Below, piece after piece: positions 52,077-62,046 of a DNA stretch of 64,000 nt. The stretch comes from Paenibacillus sp. FSL R5-0341 (GTDB taxonomy: Bacteria > Bacillota > Bacilli > Paenibacillales > Paenibacillaceae). The notes beneath the pieces are model-generated. The model was not told the DNA's origin. It worked only from the letters and a program-made list of their open reading frames with translations, and did not search any database. Position 1 is the stretch's first letter; each line of letters opens with the position of its first letter. The stretch lies in assembly GCF_037975235.1 (NCBI RefSeq), contig NZ_CP150241.1, positions 2,604,001 through 2,668,000 on the forward strand, written 5' to 3'. Position numbers and translations under genes: made by a program.

Positions 52077-52535
52077 ATGAGCGAAAAGTCGTGCCTCCAC
52101 TCCAAGTGGATGCTGACCATTGTTGCTTGCATGGCAGTGCTTTATCTACTAATTATGGGCATTTTACTGTTTGTCAGTGGACGAACACCTGGCGTGTATT
52201 ATCAATATAATCTCGTACCCTTTGAGACGATTCGCCCACTTCTTATGGAGAGGGAACGATACAATACAGATACCTGGGTCAAAAACCTGTTTGGCAATAT
52301 CGTATTGTTCATTCCGCTGGGCATCTGGATTCCATGGTTGTTTCGGAGGTGTCGTTCGTTCCTGACCTTTACATCGACAGTTATCTTGCTTCTACTGGGT
52401 GTTGAGCTGACACAATTGATTACGCGTGTTGGTTCGTTCGATGTGGATGACATTATTCTGAACACGATCGGTGCCTGGATAGGTTACGCCGCGTTTAAGT
52501 TGTTTTTATGTTCACCAAGAAGGACTCGGAATTGA
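52077..52535 (+). CDS. VanZ-like membrane protein
   Basis: ATG 52077 is nine bases after CGGAGGA. The 152-residue protein has about four membrane helices (WMLTIVACMAVLYLLIMGIL; NIVLFIPLGIWIPWLF; SFLTFTSTVILLLLGVEL; IILNTIGAWIGYAAFKLF) and the VanZ family pattern (LVPFETI, LFGNIVLFIPLG, DVDDIILNTIGAWIGY). In enterococci VanZ gives low teicoplanin resistance, but most relatives have no known function and none is claimed here. It stands between the GyrI-like remnant and the alpha-glucosidase gene. Confidence 0.88.
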   Translation: MSEKSCLHSKWMLTIVACMAVLYLLIMGILLFVSGRTPGVYYQYNLVPFETIRPLLMERERYNTDTWVKNLFGNIVLFIPLGIWIPWLFRRCRSFLTFTSTVILLLLGVELTQLITRVGSFDVDDIILNTIGAWIGYAAFKLFLCSPRRTRN

Positions 52536-52546
52536 GCCGCAGATCG

Positions 52547-52567
52547 CGGTCCAGGACCGGGTCTTTT
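52547..52567 (+). terminator. Possible weak terminator after the VanZ-like gene
   Basis: CGGTCC/GGACCG hairpin with a very short loop, followed by GGTCTTTTT. Confidence 0.4.
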
Positions 52568-52636
52568 TGCATAAGATACCTTTCACATGTTTACAAGGGA
52601 ATCTTTTCGGATAAAACATATTAACGGCTTAATACA

Positions 52637-54367
52637 GTGAGCAGAGATTATATAGTGGACAATGATGAGAGCGAGGTGGGCGATATCGTTTGGTGGAAAG
52701 AGAGTGTGGTCTACCAGATTTACCCGAGCAGCTTCAAGGATTCGGACGGAGATGGATATGGCGACTTGCAGGGGATCTATGAGAAACTCGATTATTTGGA
52801 GAATTTGGGTGTGGATGTAATCTGGCTCTGTCCTATCTACGATTCACCAGGACATGACAACGGATATGATATTCGGGATTACTACGCTATTCTGCGTAAA
52901 TACGGCACGATGGAGGATTTTGATCGGTTATTGGCAGAGGCTCACAAGCGCGGGCTCAAGATCATGATGGATCTGGTGCTGAATCATACGTCGGATGAAC
53001 ATGCGTGGTTTGCCGAATCGCGTTCATCAAAGATGAATCCGAAGCGGGATTATTATATTTGGCGTTCAGGCAAAAATGGGCAGGTGCCGAATAACTGGGA
53101 GTCCTATTTTGGAGGTTCAGTGTGGAAGCATGATTCGGAGACAAATGAATATTATTTGCATTTGTATTCGGAACAGCAACCGGATCTCAACTGGAACAAT
53201 GCACAGATGGCAGAAGAGATGTATGAGATGGTGCATTGGTGGCTGGAAAAAGGGGTAGACGGATTCCGTTTCGATGCAGTAGCGCATATCGCCAAGGCAG
53301 AGGGGCTGCCAAGTGCCCACAATCCGGATAATCTGCCGGTGGTTCCAGCGTATCAGCTCTTTTCCAACCTGGAACAGGTACACTCCATCCTGAAGAAACT
53401 GAATAACATGATCCTGAAACCTTACGGACCCATGACGGTTGGCGAGACTTCCGGACTTGGACCTGAGCAGGCGCTGGCTTATGTGGGGACGGATCGTGAC
53501 GAGCTTAATATGGTTTTCCAGTTTGAGCATATGTTCATCGATGCCAAATCTTCTGGAATTGGTAAATGGAACTATAAGGAATGGAAGCTGACCGAACTCA
53601 AAGAAATCATGAGCCGGTGGCAAACGGTTTTGCATGGTAGAGGCTGGAACGCCAATTACATGGGCAACCATGATCAGCCGCGTCCGGTTTCGCGTTTTGG
53701 AGATGACGGTAAATATCGGGTACGTTCTGCTCAGATGTTGGCGACATGGATGCTTACACTTGAAGGAACGCCCTACATCTATCAAGGGGAAGAGATTGGC
53801 ATGACCAATGTCGCTTTCCCAGATATTGAACAATACCGGGATATCGAGACCAAAAATTATTACAATCATTACATTGGTCAAGGTAAGTCGAAGCATGAAG
53901 TCATGCAGGCGATTTGGTTGAAGAGTCGCGATAATGCCCGGACGCCAATGCAATGGGATGATACGGAACACGCAGGGTTTACCAAAGGTCAGCCGTGGAT
54001 TCAGGTGAATGATAATTATCCTGAGATTAACGTCGCCGATGCCGAAAGTGATCCCCAATCTATTTTGCATTATTACCGTAAGCTAATTGCCCTTCGCAAA
54101 CAACATAAAGTGCTGATCTACGGCGCGTATGAATTGCTTCTACCGGATGATCCGGATATCTATGCTTATACACGAACGCTGGATGATGAGCAGATGTTGG
54201 TCATTCTGAATTTCCGTGGGCATGAACCCGAGATGGAGTGGCCGGAGGGCTGGGATTCCGAGCATGCCAAGCTGATGATCAGCAATGTAAGCAGACGATA
54301 TTCTACCGATGAAGGTGCGATTCAGCTTCAGCCGTTCGAAGCAAGGGTGTATCGTAAGCAGCGCTGA
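52637..54367 (+). CDS. GH13 alpha-glucosidase (oligo-1,6-glucosidase/MalL-like)
   Basis: The 576-residue cytoplasmic protein has the GH13 motifs: MDLVLNHTSDEH, DGFRFDAVAHI (nucleophile Asp213), VGETSGLG (acid/base Glu) and NHDQPRPVSRFG (stabilising Asp), with the C-terminal beta-domain. It hydrolyses alpha-glucosidic bonds in short oligosaccharides such as isomaltose or maltose. The GTG at 52637 has no clear ribosome site; GTG codons at residues 7 and 14 are alternatives, so the start is uncertain. It lacks the TreC features of the 57129 paralogue and has no transporter beside it. Confidence 0.9.
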   Translation: MSRDYIVDNDESEVGDIVWWKESVVYQIYPSSFKDSDGDGYGDLQGIYEKLDYLENLGVDVIWLCPIYDSPGHDNGYDIRDYYAILRKYGTMEDFDRLLAEAHKRGLKIMMDLVLNHTSDEHAWFAESRSSKMNPKRDYYIWRSGKNGQVPNNWESYFGGSVWKHDSETNEYYLHLYSEQQPDLNWNNAQMAEEMYEMVHWWLEKGVDGFRFDAVAHIAKAEGLPSAHNPDNLPVVPAYQLFSNLEQVHSILKKLNNMILKPYGPMTVGETSGLGPEQALAYVGTDRDELNMVFQFEHMFIDAKSSGIGKWNYKEWKLTELKEIMSRWQTVLHGRGWNANYMGNHDQPRPVSRFGDDGKYRVRSAQMLATWMLTLEGTPYIYQGEEIGMTNVAFPDIEQYRDIETKNYYNHYIGQGKSKHEVMQAIWLKSRDNARTPMQWDDTEHAGFTKGQPWIQVNDNYPEINVADAESDPQSILHYYRKLIALRKQHKVLIYGAYELLLPDDPDIYAYTRTLDDEQMLVILNFRGHEPEMEWPEGWDSEHAKLMISNVSRRYSTDEGAIQLQPFEARVYRKQR

Positions 54368-54465
54368 GATGGATAATCGCGAATTTTGCGTTGGTGAAGA
54401 GCTATGATTTATAATAAATAAAGTGGTTTTAAAATAATCAAAACATATGTCGGGAGGAATCCAAG

Positions 54466-55158
54466 TTGTTGAATATTACGTTCCACGGTCACTCCAGTGT
54501 ACAGCTGGGCACAGAAGAAAAGTCTCTGATCATTGATCCCTTCCTGCGTGGCAACGAGCTTGCCGTCACTAAGCCGGAAGATATCAAGACCGATGTTGTG
54601 TTGCTGACACATGCACATATGGATCACATCCTCGATGCTGAACCGATTGCCAAAGCGAATAACGCCAAAGTTGTGGCTATTGTGGAGCTGGCTACATATA
54701 TGTCATGGAAAGGTCTGGACACGCTTGGGATGAACATGGGCGGAACGGTAGATCTTGATTTTGCTCAAGCCAAAATGATCCAGGCGTTCCATACTTCCGG
54801 GATCGTGTTGGAAGAAGAACAACGGATCATGTATGCAGGTTTGCCTGCTGGATATATCATTAATATTGGTGGCAAAACCATTTTGCATGCCGGAGATACA
54901 AGTCTCTTCGGGGATATGAAGATGATTGGTGATCGCCATGATATCGATGTAGCTTTCTTGCCTATTGGTGGACATTTCACCATGGGACCTGAGGATGCGC
55001 TACAAGCGGCAGAATGGTTTAATGCCAAACTGACCATCCCGGTTCATTATGATACATTCCCGGTGATTCGTCAGGATGCGGAACACTTCGTGCAGCAGCT
55101 GGCTACAAAAGGGTTGGAAGGCCGTGTGCTGGCCCCAGGGGAATCCATTACCCTGTGA
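54466..55158 (+). CDS. Metal-dependent hydrolase, UPF0173 (YtkL-like metallo-beta-lactamase fold)
   Basis: The start is TTG 54466 (or TTG 54469) after CGGGAGGAATCCAAG. The 230-residue protein has the metallo-beta-lactamase fold of the UPF0173 group: FHGHSSVQL, LIIDPFLRGN, the metal site LTHAHMDHILD, and HAGDTSLFGDM, then LPIGGHFTMGP and IPVHYDTFP. It should bind two metals and hydrolyse an unknown phosphate or ester. Conserved in Bacillus-group genomes. It stands alone with a strong terminator. Confidence 0.92.
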   Translation: MLNITFHGHSSVQLGTEEKSLIIDPFLRGNELAVTKPEDIKTDVVLLTHAHMDHILDAEPIAKANNAKVVAIVELATYMSWKGLDTLGMNMGGTVDLDFAQAKMIQAFHTSGIVLEEEQRIMYAGLPAGYIINIGGKTILHAGDTSLFGDMKMIGDRHDIDVAFLPIGGHFTMGPEDALQAAEWFNAKLTIPVHYDTFPVIRQDAEHFVQQLATKGLEGRVLAPGESITL

Positions 55159-55200
55159 TGCACATTTAACCCCTGTTCAATAATAAATGGATTGATAGAT

Positions 55201-55247
55201 AAAGACGAATATCACGTCAAGATAACTGACGCGATATTCGTCTTTTT
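55201..55247 (+). terminator. Terminator after the UPF0173 hydrolase
   Basis: AAAGACGAATATC.CGTCA pairs with TGACG.GATATTCGTCTTT across GATAAC, followed by Ts; one mismatch. Confidence 0.9.
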
Positions 55248-55397
55248 TCGGTTTCAGGTTCAATTTTCACAGATAGAGTTGGTACAAATGACAAAAAGAT
55301 TGAAATTCCATTGTTGAACTCCGTTTCGGAATGATATAAAAAGTTACACGGAAACCAACCGGAAATCCGAATTGACCGCAAAACAGGGGGAGCGTTT

Positions 55398-56753
55398 ATG
55401 TCATTTGTGAGATCATTATTCTTTCAGATTATTGTAGCGGTAATCATCGGGATTGGCGTAGGCATCCTGTGGCCGGATCTGGGCAGTTTGCTGCAACCGC
55501 TCGGAACAGGCTTCATCAAATTAATCAAAATGATCATCGCACCACTGATATTCATGGTGATTGTGACAGGTATTGCCAAGATCGGTGATCTGAAGTCCGT
55601 AGGACGCATTGGATTGAAAGCCATCGTGTGGTTCGAAATTGCAACTACTGTGGCGCTGGTACTCGGATTGGGAACAGCCAATCTGCTTCGTCCTGGTGCC
55701 GGAATGAACGTGGACCCTTCGACCATAGACGCAAGTGGCATCGAAGCGAAAACGAATGGTTCCGAGTTGCCACATACGGTGGACTTTATCATGAATATTA
55801 TTCCGACAAGTGTTGTGGATGCCTTTGCACAAAATGCACTTCTGCAAGTACTGCTCGTAGCATGCTTATTCGGGGTTGCGCTGGCAGCAACGGAGAGTAA
55901 GGCGAAAGAGAATGTATTGACGCTGATTGAGAACCTGCTCGGAATTGTGTTCCGCATCATTGGTTACATCATGAAACTCGCGCCAATTGGTGCATTTGGA
56001 GCCATGGCCTACACGGTAGGAGCTTATGGGGCTTCCACATTGTCGTCCTTTGGTCTGCTTATTCTTGCTTGTTACGGTGCAGCGCTGCTGTTTCTCGTTA
56101 TGTTGGCACTCGCTGCCTGGTGGATCACGGGGCTGAATTTCCTGCAATTTGTGAAGTATACCCGCTCTGAAGTGATGCTGGCAATTGGTACCGGATCGTC
56201 AGAAGTGGTGATGCCACGCATGATGGACAAGCTCACCAAGGCGGGATGTGATCGTGCGGTTGTGGGGCTTGTAGTGCCGACGGGGTATTCATTCAATCTG
56301 GATGGCGCTTCGATCTATTTATCGTTGGCAACAGTCTTTGTGGCTCAAGCCGTAGGTACTGAACTGACGTTTGTACAGCAGATTACGATTTTGTTAGTGT
56401 TGATGTTAAGTTCCAAAGGTATGGCAGGTGTACCTGGCTCCGCATTCTTGGCTCTGTCCGCGACGGCAGTAGCCGTCAATGCCTTCCCGGTAGCAGCGGT
56501 TGCTCTGCTGCTTGGTGCAGATCGCTTTATGGATACAATGCGTGTATTCACCAACCTGATGGGAAACTGTGTCGCAGCGTTCGTAGTCGCAAAATGGGAA
56601 GGTCTGCTGGATCAGAAGCGAATGCGTGCAGTACTATCAGGTGAGATTAGTGCTGCTGAACTGGAAAGGGAAGAACAGGCTGCGCTAGCCTTAATAAAGC
56701 TAAATATGCAGGAAAAACAAGGGAAAGCTGTAGTTTCACCGGAGATGTCGTAA
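55398..56753 (+). CDS. Dicarboxylate/amino acid:cation symporter (DAACS family)
   Basis: The 451-residue membrane protein belongs to the glutamate/dicarboxylate symporter family: about eight membrane helices and two re-entrant loops, with IGTGSSEVVMPRMMDKL, the cation-site motif YSFNLDGASIYL, SSKGMAGVPGSAFLALSA and DRFMDTMRVFTNLMGNCVAAF. It imports glutamate, aspartate or C4-dicarboxylates with H+ or Na+. The sequence alone does not decide between GltP/GltT and DctA. ATG 55398 follows CAGGGGGAGCGTTT. Monocistronic. Confidence 0.93.
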   Translation: MSFVRSLFFQIIVAVIIGIGVGILWPDLGSLLQPLGTGFIKLIKMIIAPLIFMVIVTGIAKIGDLKSVGRIGLKAIVWFEIATTVALVLGLGTANLLRPGAGMNVDPSTIDASGIEAKTNGSELPHTVDFIMNIIPTSVVDAFAQNALLQVLLVACLFGVALAATESKAKENVLTLIENLLGIVFRIIGYIMKLAPIGAFGAMAYTVGAYGASTLSSFGLLILACYGAALLFLVMLALAAWWITGLNFLQFVKYTRSEVMLAIGTGSSEVVMPRMMDKLTKAGCDRAVVGLVVPTGYSFNLDGASIYLSLATVFVAQAVGTELTFVQQITILLVLMLSSKGMAGVPGSAFLALSATAVAVNAFPVAAVALLLGADRFMDTMRVFTNLMGNCVAAFVVAKWEGLLDQKRMRAVLSGEISAAELEREEQAALALIKLNMQEKQGKAVVSPEMS

Positions 56754-56871
56754 GAAGTGTGTCCCCTTTGTGGGGACTAAGTCAACTGACAGTACTTTAA
56801 AATAACAATCCATTACAACAGTAATAAACAGTAAAATACATTTAAGAAGTTCAACCAAGTTCAACCAAAAG

Positions 56872-56924
56872 AAACCGTCTGTTACCCACTCCAATCGTGG
56901 GAAGAACAGGCGGTTTTCTGTTTT
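56872..56924 (+). terminator. Terminator after the symporter
   Basis: AAACCGTCTGTT..CCCAC pairs with GTGGG..AACAGGCGGTTT, followed by TCTGTTTT. A direct repeat GTTCAACCAA lies just upstream (56849-56868). Confidence 0.75.
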
Positions 56925-57037
56925 ACCAATACAGATATCATGGGGGTTACGAACGCAGGTTCCAAAATAAATGTTACAGAGGAAAGATTAATGGGGAATG
57001 TGTAGAAGAGACGAAGAATATACATATTATAGTTTCA

Positions 57038-57053
57038 ACTTGTATATACATGT
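57038..57053. promoter_or_regulatory. Candidate TreR operator
   Basis: ACTTGTATATACATGT is palindromic at 14 of 16 positions and resembles the TTGTATATACAA operator of Bacillus TreR. A related half-site (ATATACATATTAT) lies about 20 bp upstream. It is 76 bases before the trehalose genes. Confidence 0.6.
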
Positions 57054-57128
57054 TTACTTATGTAATATAGATATGAAGTTAGCCGAGAACATCACATAAG
57101 AGCATTACAATTTATTGGAGGCGTTAAC

Positions 57129-58850
57129 ATGAGTTCTAATAACACAACTCCGTCATCTTGGTGGAAGACATCAACGGTGTATCAGGTATATCCGAAGAGT
57201 TTTAATGATACAACCGGATCGGGCACCGGAGACATTCGTGGATTAACCGAGAAGCTTGATTATTTGCAGCATCTGGGTATCGATATTGTGTGGTTGCAGC
57301 CGGTATATGTATCCCCGCAACACGATAATGGGTATGACGTAGCGGACTATTATCGGATTAATCCGGATTATGGAACGATGGAGGACTTTGACGAACTGTT
57401 GAAAGGTCTGAAGGCTCGTGACATGAAACTGATGATTGATATCGTGGTGAATCACTCCTCGACAGATCATGAGTGGTTCCAGCAATCCCGTTCTTCCAAG
57501 GATAATCCGTACCGGGATTATTATATTTGGAAAGATCCTGCGCCGGACGGCGGTGTGCCAAACAACTGGCAATCCAAGTTCGGTGGACCAGCTTGGCAAT
57601 ATGATGAACAGACGGGACAATATTTCCTGACTTTATTTGATAAAACGCAGGCAGATCTGAATTGGGAGAATGAAGAAGTACGTAAAGCTGTACGGGATAT
57701 GATCAAGTTCTGGGCCGAAAAAGGTGTAGATGGTTTCCGTATGGACGTGATCAACCTGATCTCGAAAGACCAGCGTTTCCCGGATGACGATGGCAGCGTG
57801 TCACCTGGTGATGGACGCAAGTACTACACGGATGGACCGCGTGTGCATGAGTATATCACCGAGATGTACGATGAAGTATTCGGGCCTCACAACATGGTGA
57901 CGGTAGGCGAGATGTCCTCGACAACATTGGAACACTGCATCCAATATTCGAACCCGGCTTCCCGGGAGTTTTCGATGACGTTTAACTTCCACCACCTGAA
58001 AGTGGATTATCCGAATGGTCAGAAGTGGGAACTGATGCCGTATGATTTCGAAGCGATGAAGCAGCTCTTTAGTGAGTGGCAAACAGGCATGCAGGCCGGT
58101 GGAGGCTGGAACGCACTGTTCCTGAATAACCATGATCAGCCGCGGGCGCTGTCCCGATTCGCCGATGATGGTGATTATCGTGCTCAGAGTGCGAAGATGC
58201 TTGCAACAACGATACACGGAATGCAAGGTACACCTTATGTCTACCAGGGTGAAGAGATCGGCATGCCGAATCCAGTCTGGAATGACGTCAGCGAATTCCG
58301 CGATATCGAATCGACGAACATGTACCGCTTGCTTCAGGAAGAACGAGGCAAATCCGCTGAAGAAGCTTTCAACATTGTAAAAGAGCGTTCCCGAGATAAC
58401 TCGCGGACACCGATGCAGTGGAATGGAAGTAAGAACGCCGGATTTACTACCGGAACACCTTGGCTGAAAGTGGATGAGCGTTATCCGTCCATTCACGTGG
58501 AGCAGCAGCTGGCTGACCCGGATTCAATCTACTACCACTACCGCAAATTGATTGCCCTGCGTAAACAGGTTAACGTGCTGATCGACGGTCTGTATGAACG
58601 ATTGGACGATGCACACCCAGATGTGTTTGCTTACGCACGGACCAATGGCAGTGAAACTCTGATTGTTGTATCCAACTTCAGTAAACGAGACGTCACGTTC
58701 TCGCTTCCGGAAGCGGTGTGGAATGATCATATTACAAATAAATCAGTAGAGTTACTCATTGGAAATACAGAGGTAGCGCCTCTACTGACACAGGAAATCT
58801 CCCTCAGTCCGTATGCATCCTATATGTGGCTTGTGCCACAACAGGACTAA
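57129..58850 (+). CDS. treC: Alpha,alpha-phosphotrehalase (trehalose-6-phosphate hydrolase)
   Basis: The 573-residue GH13 enzyme follows E. coli TreC closely: YQVYPKSFNDTTGSGTGD, VSPQHDNGYDVADY, DGFRMDVINLISKD (nucleophile Asp206), MTVGEMSSTTLEHC (acid/base Glu), FNFHHLKVDYPNGQKW and NHDQPRALSRFADD. It splits imported trehalose-6-phosphate into glucose and glucose-6-phosphate. ATG 57129 follows TTGGAGGCGTTAAC. The PTS permease gene starts 28 bases downstream, giving a complete uptake-and-cleavage pair. The Bacillus name for this enzyme is TreA. A TreR-like operator precedes it; the regulator gene is not in the window. Confidence 0.95.
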   Translation: MSSNNTTPSSWWKTSTVYQVYPKSFNDTTGSGTGDIRGLTEKLDYLQHLGIDIVWLQPVYVSPQHDNGYDVADYYRINPDYGTMEDFDELLKGLKARDMKLMIDIVVNHSSTDHEWFQQSRSSKDNPYRDYYIWKDPAPDGGVPNNWQSKFGGPAWQYDEQTGQYFLTLFDKTQADLNWENEEVRKAVRDMIKFWAEKGVDGFRMDVINLISKDQRFPDDDGSVSPGDGRKYYTDGPRVHEYITEMYDEVFGPHNMVTVGEMSSTTLEHCIQYSNPASREFSMTFNFHHLKVDYPNGQKWELMPYDFEAMKQLFSEWQTGMQAGGGWNALFLNNHDQPRALSRFADDGDYRAQSAKMLATTIHGMQGTPYVYQGEEIGMPNPVWNDVSEFRDIESTNMYRLLQEERGKSAEEAFNIVKERSRDNSRTPMQWNGSKNAGFTTGTPWLKVDERYPSIHVEQQLADPDSIYYHYRKLIALRKQVNVLIDGLYERLDDAHPDVFAYARTNGSETLIVVSNFSKRDVTFSLPEAVWNDHITNKSVELLIGNTEVAPLLTQEISLSPYASYMWLVPQQD

Positions 58851-58878
58851 TCACATTTTATAAATAGGAAGTGACACT

Positions 58879-60897
58879 ATGGCAATTGATAAAAAACAGG
58901 TTGAGGAGATCGTCCGGGCAGTCGGTGGCAAAGAGAATATTGAAGCTGCTACGCACTGTGTTACACGACTCCGTTTTGCTTTGTACGATGAGAGTAAAGT
59001 GGATACTGAAAGTCTTGATCAAAATGATCTGGTCAAAGGACAGTTCTCTTCTCAAGGACAATTCCAGGTCGTTATCGGACCTGGTCTGGTGGATAAGGTC
59101 TATGATGAGATGATTCAGATCACCGGGGGAGATCGTTCTTCCAAGGATGATGTGAAGGCGGTCGCTGGTAAAAAGCAAAATCCAATTCAGCGAGCAATTA
59201 AAACGCTCTCGGATATTTTTATTCCGATTTTGCCTGCGATCATTACGGCAGGTCTTTTGCTCGGGATTAACAATATTCTGACAGGCCCAGGTATTTTCTT
59301 TGATGGAAAATCACTGGTGGATGTCTATCCAGCCTGGAAGGATCTTGCGTCCATCATTAATACGATCGCGAGTACAGCCTTTACGTTCCTGCCGGCTCTG
59401 ATTGGTTGGGCAGCTGTAAAAAGGTTCGGCGGCAGTCCGCTGCTCGGGATCGTGCTGGGTCTCATTCTCGTACATCCCGATCTGCTGAGTGCATACGGTT
59501 ACGCTGATGCCGTGAATGATGGCACGGTGCCAACATGGAATTTGTTCGGTTGGGAGATTGAGAAGATCGGTTATCAAGGGCAGGTTCTGCCGGTACTGGT
59601 ATCGGCCTATCTGCTTGCCAAGATGGAGATTTTCCTGAACAAAAGGGTACATGACTCCATTAAACTGCTGGTCGTTGCACCAGTCACGTTACTGATTACC
59701 GGATTCCTGGCATTTACGATTATTGGTCCAGTGACATTCGCCATTGCGAATGCAATCACATCTGGCTTGATCTATGTTTACGATTCCTACGCGGCGCTGG
59801 GTGGTCTGATCTACGGTGGTCTATACGCTTTGCTGGTTATCACTGGTATGCATCACACGTTCCTTGCGGTGGATGTTCAGCTCATTGGTAGTCAGGGCGG
59901 AACGTTCCTGTGGCCGATGCTGGCATTGTCCAATATCGCACAGGGTTCAGCGGCACTTGCGATGATGCTTGTATTACGTGAGAAGAAAATGAGAGGACTT
60001 GCGGCAACGTCCTCAGTATCGGCCTTCCTCGGGGTAACCGAGCCGGCAATCTTCGGAGTGAATATCCGTTACCGTTATCCGTTTATCTTTGGTATGATCG
60101 GTTCCGCGATTGGTGGTGTGCTGCTGACGATGAATAATGTTCAGGCAACCTCCATCGGTGTAGGTGGCGTACCTGGATTCCTGTCGATTTTCCCTAACAA
60201 ATGGGGCGTCTTCTTCATCGGCATGGCGATTGTCCTTGTTGTGCCGTTTGTACTGACCGTTATTTTTGGTAGAGCCAAAATGAGAAAAGAAGATCGTAAT
60301 GCAAGCAATGAAACCGTTGCTGAGCCTAAAGCGGCTACATCGCAGTCTGCTTCGGGCGTTACCTCTTCGGCTGCAAATACAGATCCCAACCAGCGCACTC
60401 GTAGTGCGGCTAAAGTTGGGGATAAAGCCGTGAATACGCTGGAAATCATGGCGCCTTTAACAGGCCAGGCTGTTTCACTGGAGCAAGTGCCTGATCCGGC
60501 TTTTGCCGAGAAACAAATGGGTGAGGGTGTAGCGATTGAACCTTCCGGCAACGTGGTAGTTGCCCCATTTGATGCTCAGGTAGCTCATGTAATCAAAAGC
60601 AAACATGCGGTGATTCTTGAACATGCGAGTGGTTTACAGGTACTGATCCATGTTGGGATTAATACGGTATCCCTCAAGGGTGAAGGTTTCAATATGCATG
60701 TCGAAGCTGGCGAGCATGTAAAGGCTGGACAAAAGCTGTTGGAATTCGATCGTAAGGTGATTGAAGATGCGGGATACCCGCTGATTACACCGATTATCAT
60801 TCCAGATGGTCAGGATATGGTTGAACGGGTGGAAGTCACGACAGGTGATGTTACATCCAATCAAAATGGTGTGCTGAAGGTTCATCTGAAAGGTTAA
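58879..60897 (+). CDS. treP: PTS trehalose transporter, EIIBCA
   Basis: The 672-residue protein has EIIB first (phosphorylated Cys27 in ATHCVTRLRF), then EIIC with about ten membrane segments (about 110-470; ILPAIITAGLLLGINNIL, GMHHTFLAVDVQLIGSQGG, LGVTEPAIFGVN), an Ala/Ser/Thr-rich linker, and a fused EIIA (about 515-672; phosphorylated His591 in VLIHVGINTVSLKGEGF). It takes up trehalose and phosphorylates it to trehalose-6-phosphate. B. subtilis TreP lacks EIIA, so the fused form here is self-contained except for HPr and EI. ATG 58879 follows AGGAAGTGACACT. Confidence 0.94.
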   Translation: MAIDKKQVEEIVRAVGGKENIEAATHCVTRLRFALYDESKVDTESLDQNDLVKGQFSSQGQFQVVIGPGLVDKVYDEMIQITGGDRSSKDDVKAVAGKKQNPIQRAIKTLSDIFIPILPAIITAGLLLGINNILTGPGIFFDGKSLVDVYPAWKDLASIINTIASTAFTFLPALIGWAAVKRFGGSPLLGIVLGLILVHPDLLSAYGYADAVNDGTVPTWNLFGWEIEKIGYQGQVLPVLVSAYLLAKMEIFLNKRVHDSIKLLVVAPVTLLITGFLAFTIIGPVTFAIANAITSGLIYVYDSYAALGGLIYGGLYALLVITGMHHTFLAVDVQLIGSQGGTFLWPMLALSNIAQGSAALAMMLVLREKKMRGLAATSSVSAFLGVTEPAIFGVNIRYRYPFIFGMIGSAIGGVLLTMNNVQATSIGVGGVPGFLSIFPNKWGVFFIGMAIVLVVPFVLTVIFGRAKMRKEDRNASNETVAEPKAATSQSASGVTSSAANTDPNQRTRSAAKVGDKAVNTLEIMAPLTGQAVSLEQVPDPAFAEKQMGEGVAIEPSGNVVVAPFDAQVAHVIKSKHAVILEHASGLQVLIHVGINTVSLKGEGFNMHVEAGEHVKAGQKLLEFDRKVIEDAGYPLITPIIIPDGQDMVERVEVTTGDVTSNQNGVLKVHLKG

Positions 60898-60904
60898 TTG
60901 AGAT

Positions 60905-60950
60905 AACAACAGGATGGGGGCTGCATGATGTGCAGCTCCCTTTTTGTTGT
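60905..60950 (+). terminator. Terminator after the trehalose operon
   Basis: GGGGGCTGCA pairs with TGCAGCTCCC across TGATG, followed by five Ts; AACAAC/GTTGT extends the stem. Confidence 0.88.
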
Positions 60951-61126
60951 GAGATCGTTATTTTCATGACCATCATGGTAAACTGTATATAAAATGGAAG
61001 AATCACATTTTTAAAATAATGGTGGTTGGAAAGGTTTTTCTGACAAAGCAAGCTTCAGGCATTTTCGAGTCGTGGCGTTCATATGGTGGAGAAAGAGTTC
61101 CTAGTCAAGTGATGAGGAGGAGAGCC

Positions 61127-61975
61127 ATGACACGTATTGCGGTGATGGTCATTCATGGGCTGGGTATGCGAAAGGATGGGTACGCGGACAAGCTGATTGC
61201 TTGTTTGCATAAGGAATTGGACAAGGTGATGGTCTTGCCTGGAGCCTCCAAACAGATGCTGGATATCGAACCTGTATATTGGGCGGATGTATTTGAGGAG
61301 CGGGAAGAAGCGCTGTTTCAACAGCTCGTCAGCTCTCCGGGATTGAATTACCAGACGCTGCGCCGATTTGTCATCCATTACCTGGCTGATGCGGTTGCAT
61401 ATCAACCGGTGGAAAATCAAGGCCATAACTATGATGCCGTACATCGAACGTTGAATCAGGCGATGCATACTCTTGCACAGCGTAATGGACCGGAAGCTCC
61501 ACTCTGTGTGGTTGCCCACAGTCTGGGTGCCGTAATCGCAAGTAACTTCTTCTACGATCTGCAATATCCGTCCAGTCGTGTACCTGAAATTGTCGATGTG
61601 AACTCGGCTTTGGAGCGAGGGGACACCCTGACCCATTTTTACTCGTTTGGTACAACCCTACCCTTATGGAGTTTGCGTTACCATGACTTTAGTCGCCCGA
61701 TTCAGGTGCCCTCCTCCCATGTAGATCACTATTATGCCGGTCTGGAAGGGGAGTGGGTGAACTTCTATGATCGGGATGATATTTTGGGTTATCCGCTTCG
61801 TCCCATCGATCCGGCTTATGAGAAAGCTGTCAAAGAAGACATTGAAGTGAACTCGGGTGGCCTGGGCTTGAGCTGGAATCCGTTAAGTCATGGAGGTTAT
61901 TTCTCCAATGCAAGCATGAATCGCAGAATCGCGCAGGGGCTGGCTCGAACCTGGACCTGGATAAATCGCTCATAA
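61127..61975 (+). CDS. Alpha/beta-hydrolase-fold protein
   Basis: ATG 61127 follows GAGGAGGAGAGCC; the in-frame ATG at 61019 has no such site. The 282-residue cytoplasmic protein has an alpha/beta hydrolase pattern: VMVIHGLGMRKDGY (oxyanion region), the nucleophile elbow VVAHSLGAVIASNFF, YSFGTTLPLWSLRY, an acid candidate in FYDRDDILGYPL, and a late His in LSHGGYFSNASM. It probably cleaves an ester or amide; the substrate is not predictable. It stands alone. Confidence 0.8.
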   Translation: MTRIAVMVIHGLGMRKDGYADKLIACLHKELDKVMVLPGASKQMLDIEPVYWADVFEEREEALFQQLVSSPGLNYQTLRRFVIHYLADAVAYQPVENQGHNYDAVHRTLNQAMHTLAQRNGPEAPLCVVAHSLGAVIASNFFYDLQYPSSRVPEIVDVNSALERGDTLTHFYSFGTTLPLWSLRYHDFSRPIQVPSSHVDHYYAGLEGEWVNFYDRDDILGYPLRPIDPAYEKAVKEDIEVNSGGLGLSWNPLSHGGYFSNASMNRRIAQGLARTWTWINRS

Positions 61976-62046
61976 TATAAGAGGTAGTTCAAAGATGGTA
62001 TTTTGAACACGTATTGTAAGTGTATTGAAATGAGGAGGGAATACGT

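Noticed and set aside
53117..54070. 317-codon minus-strand frame
   Set aside because: Antisense shadow of the GH13 alpha-glucosidase.
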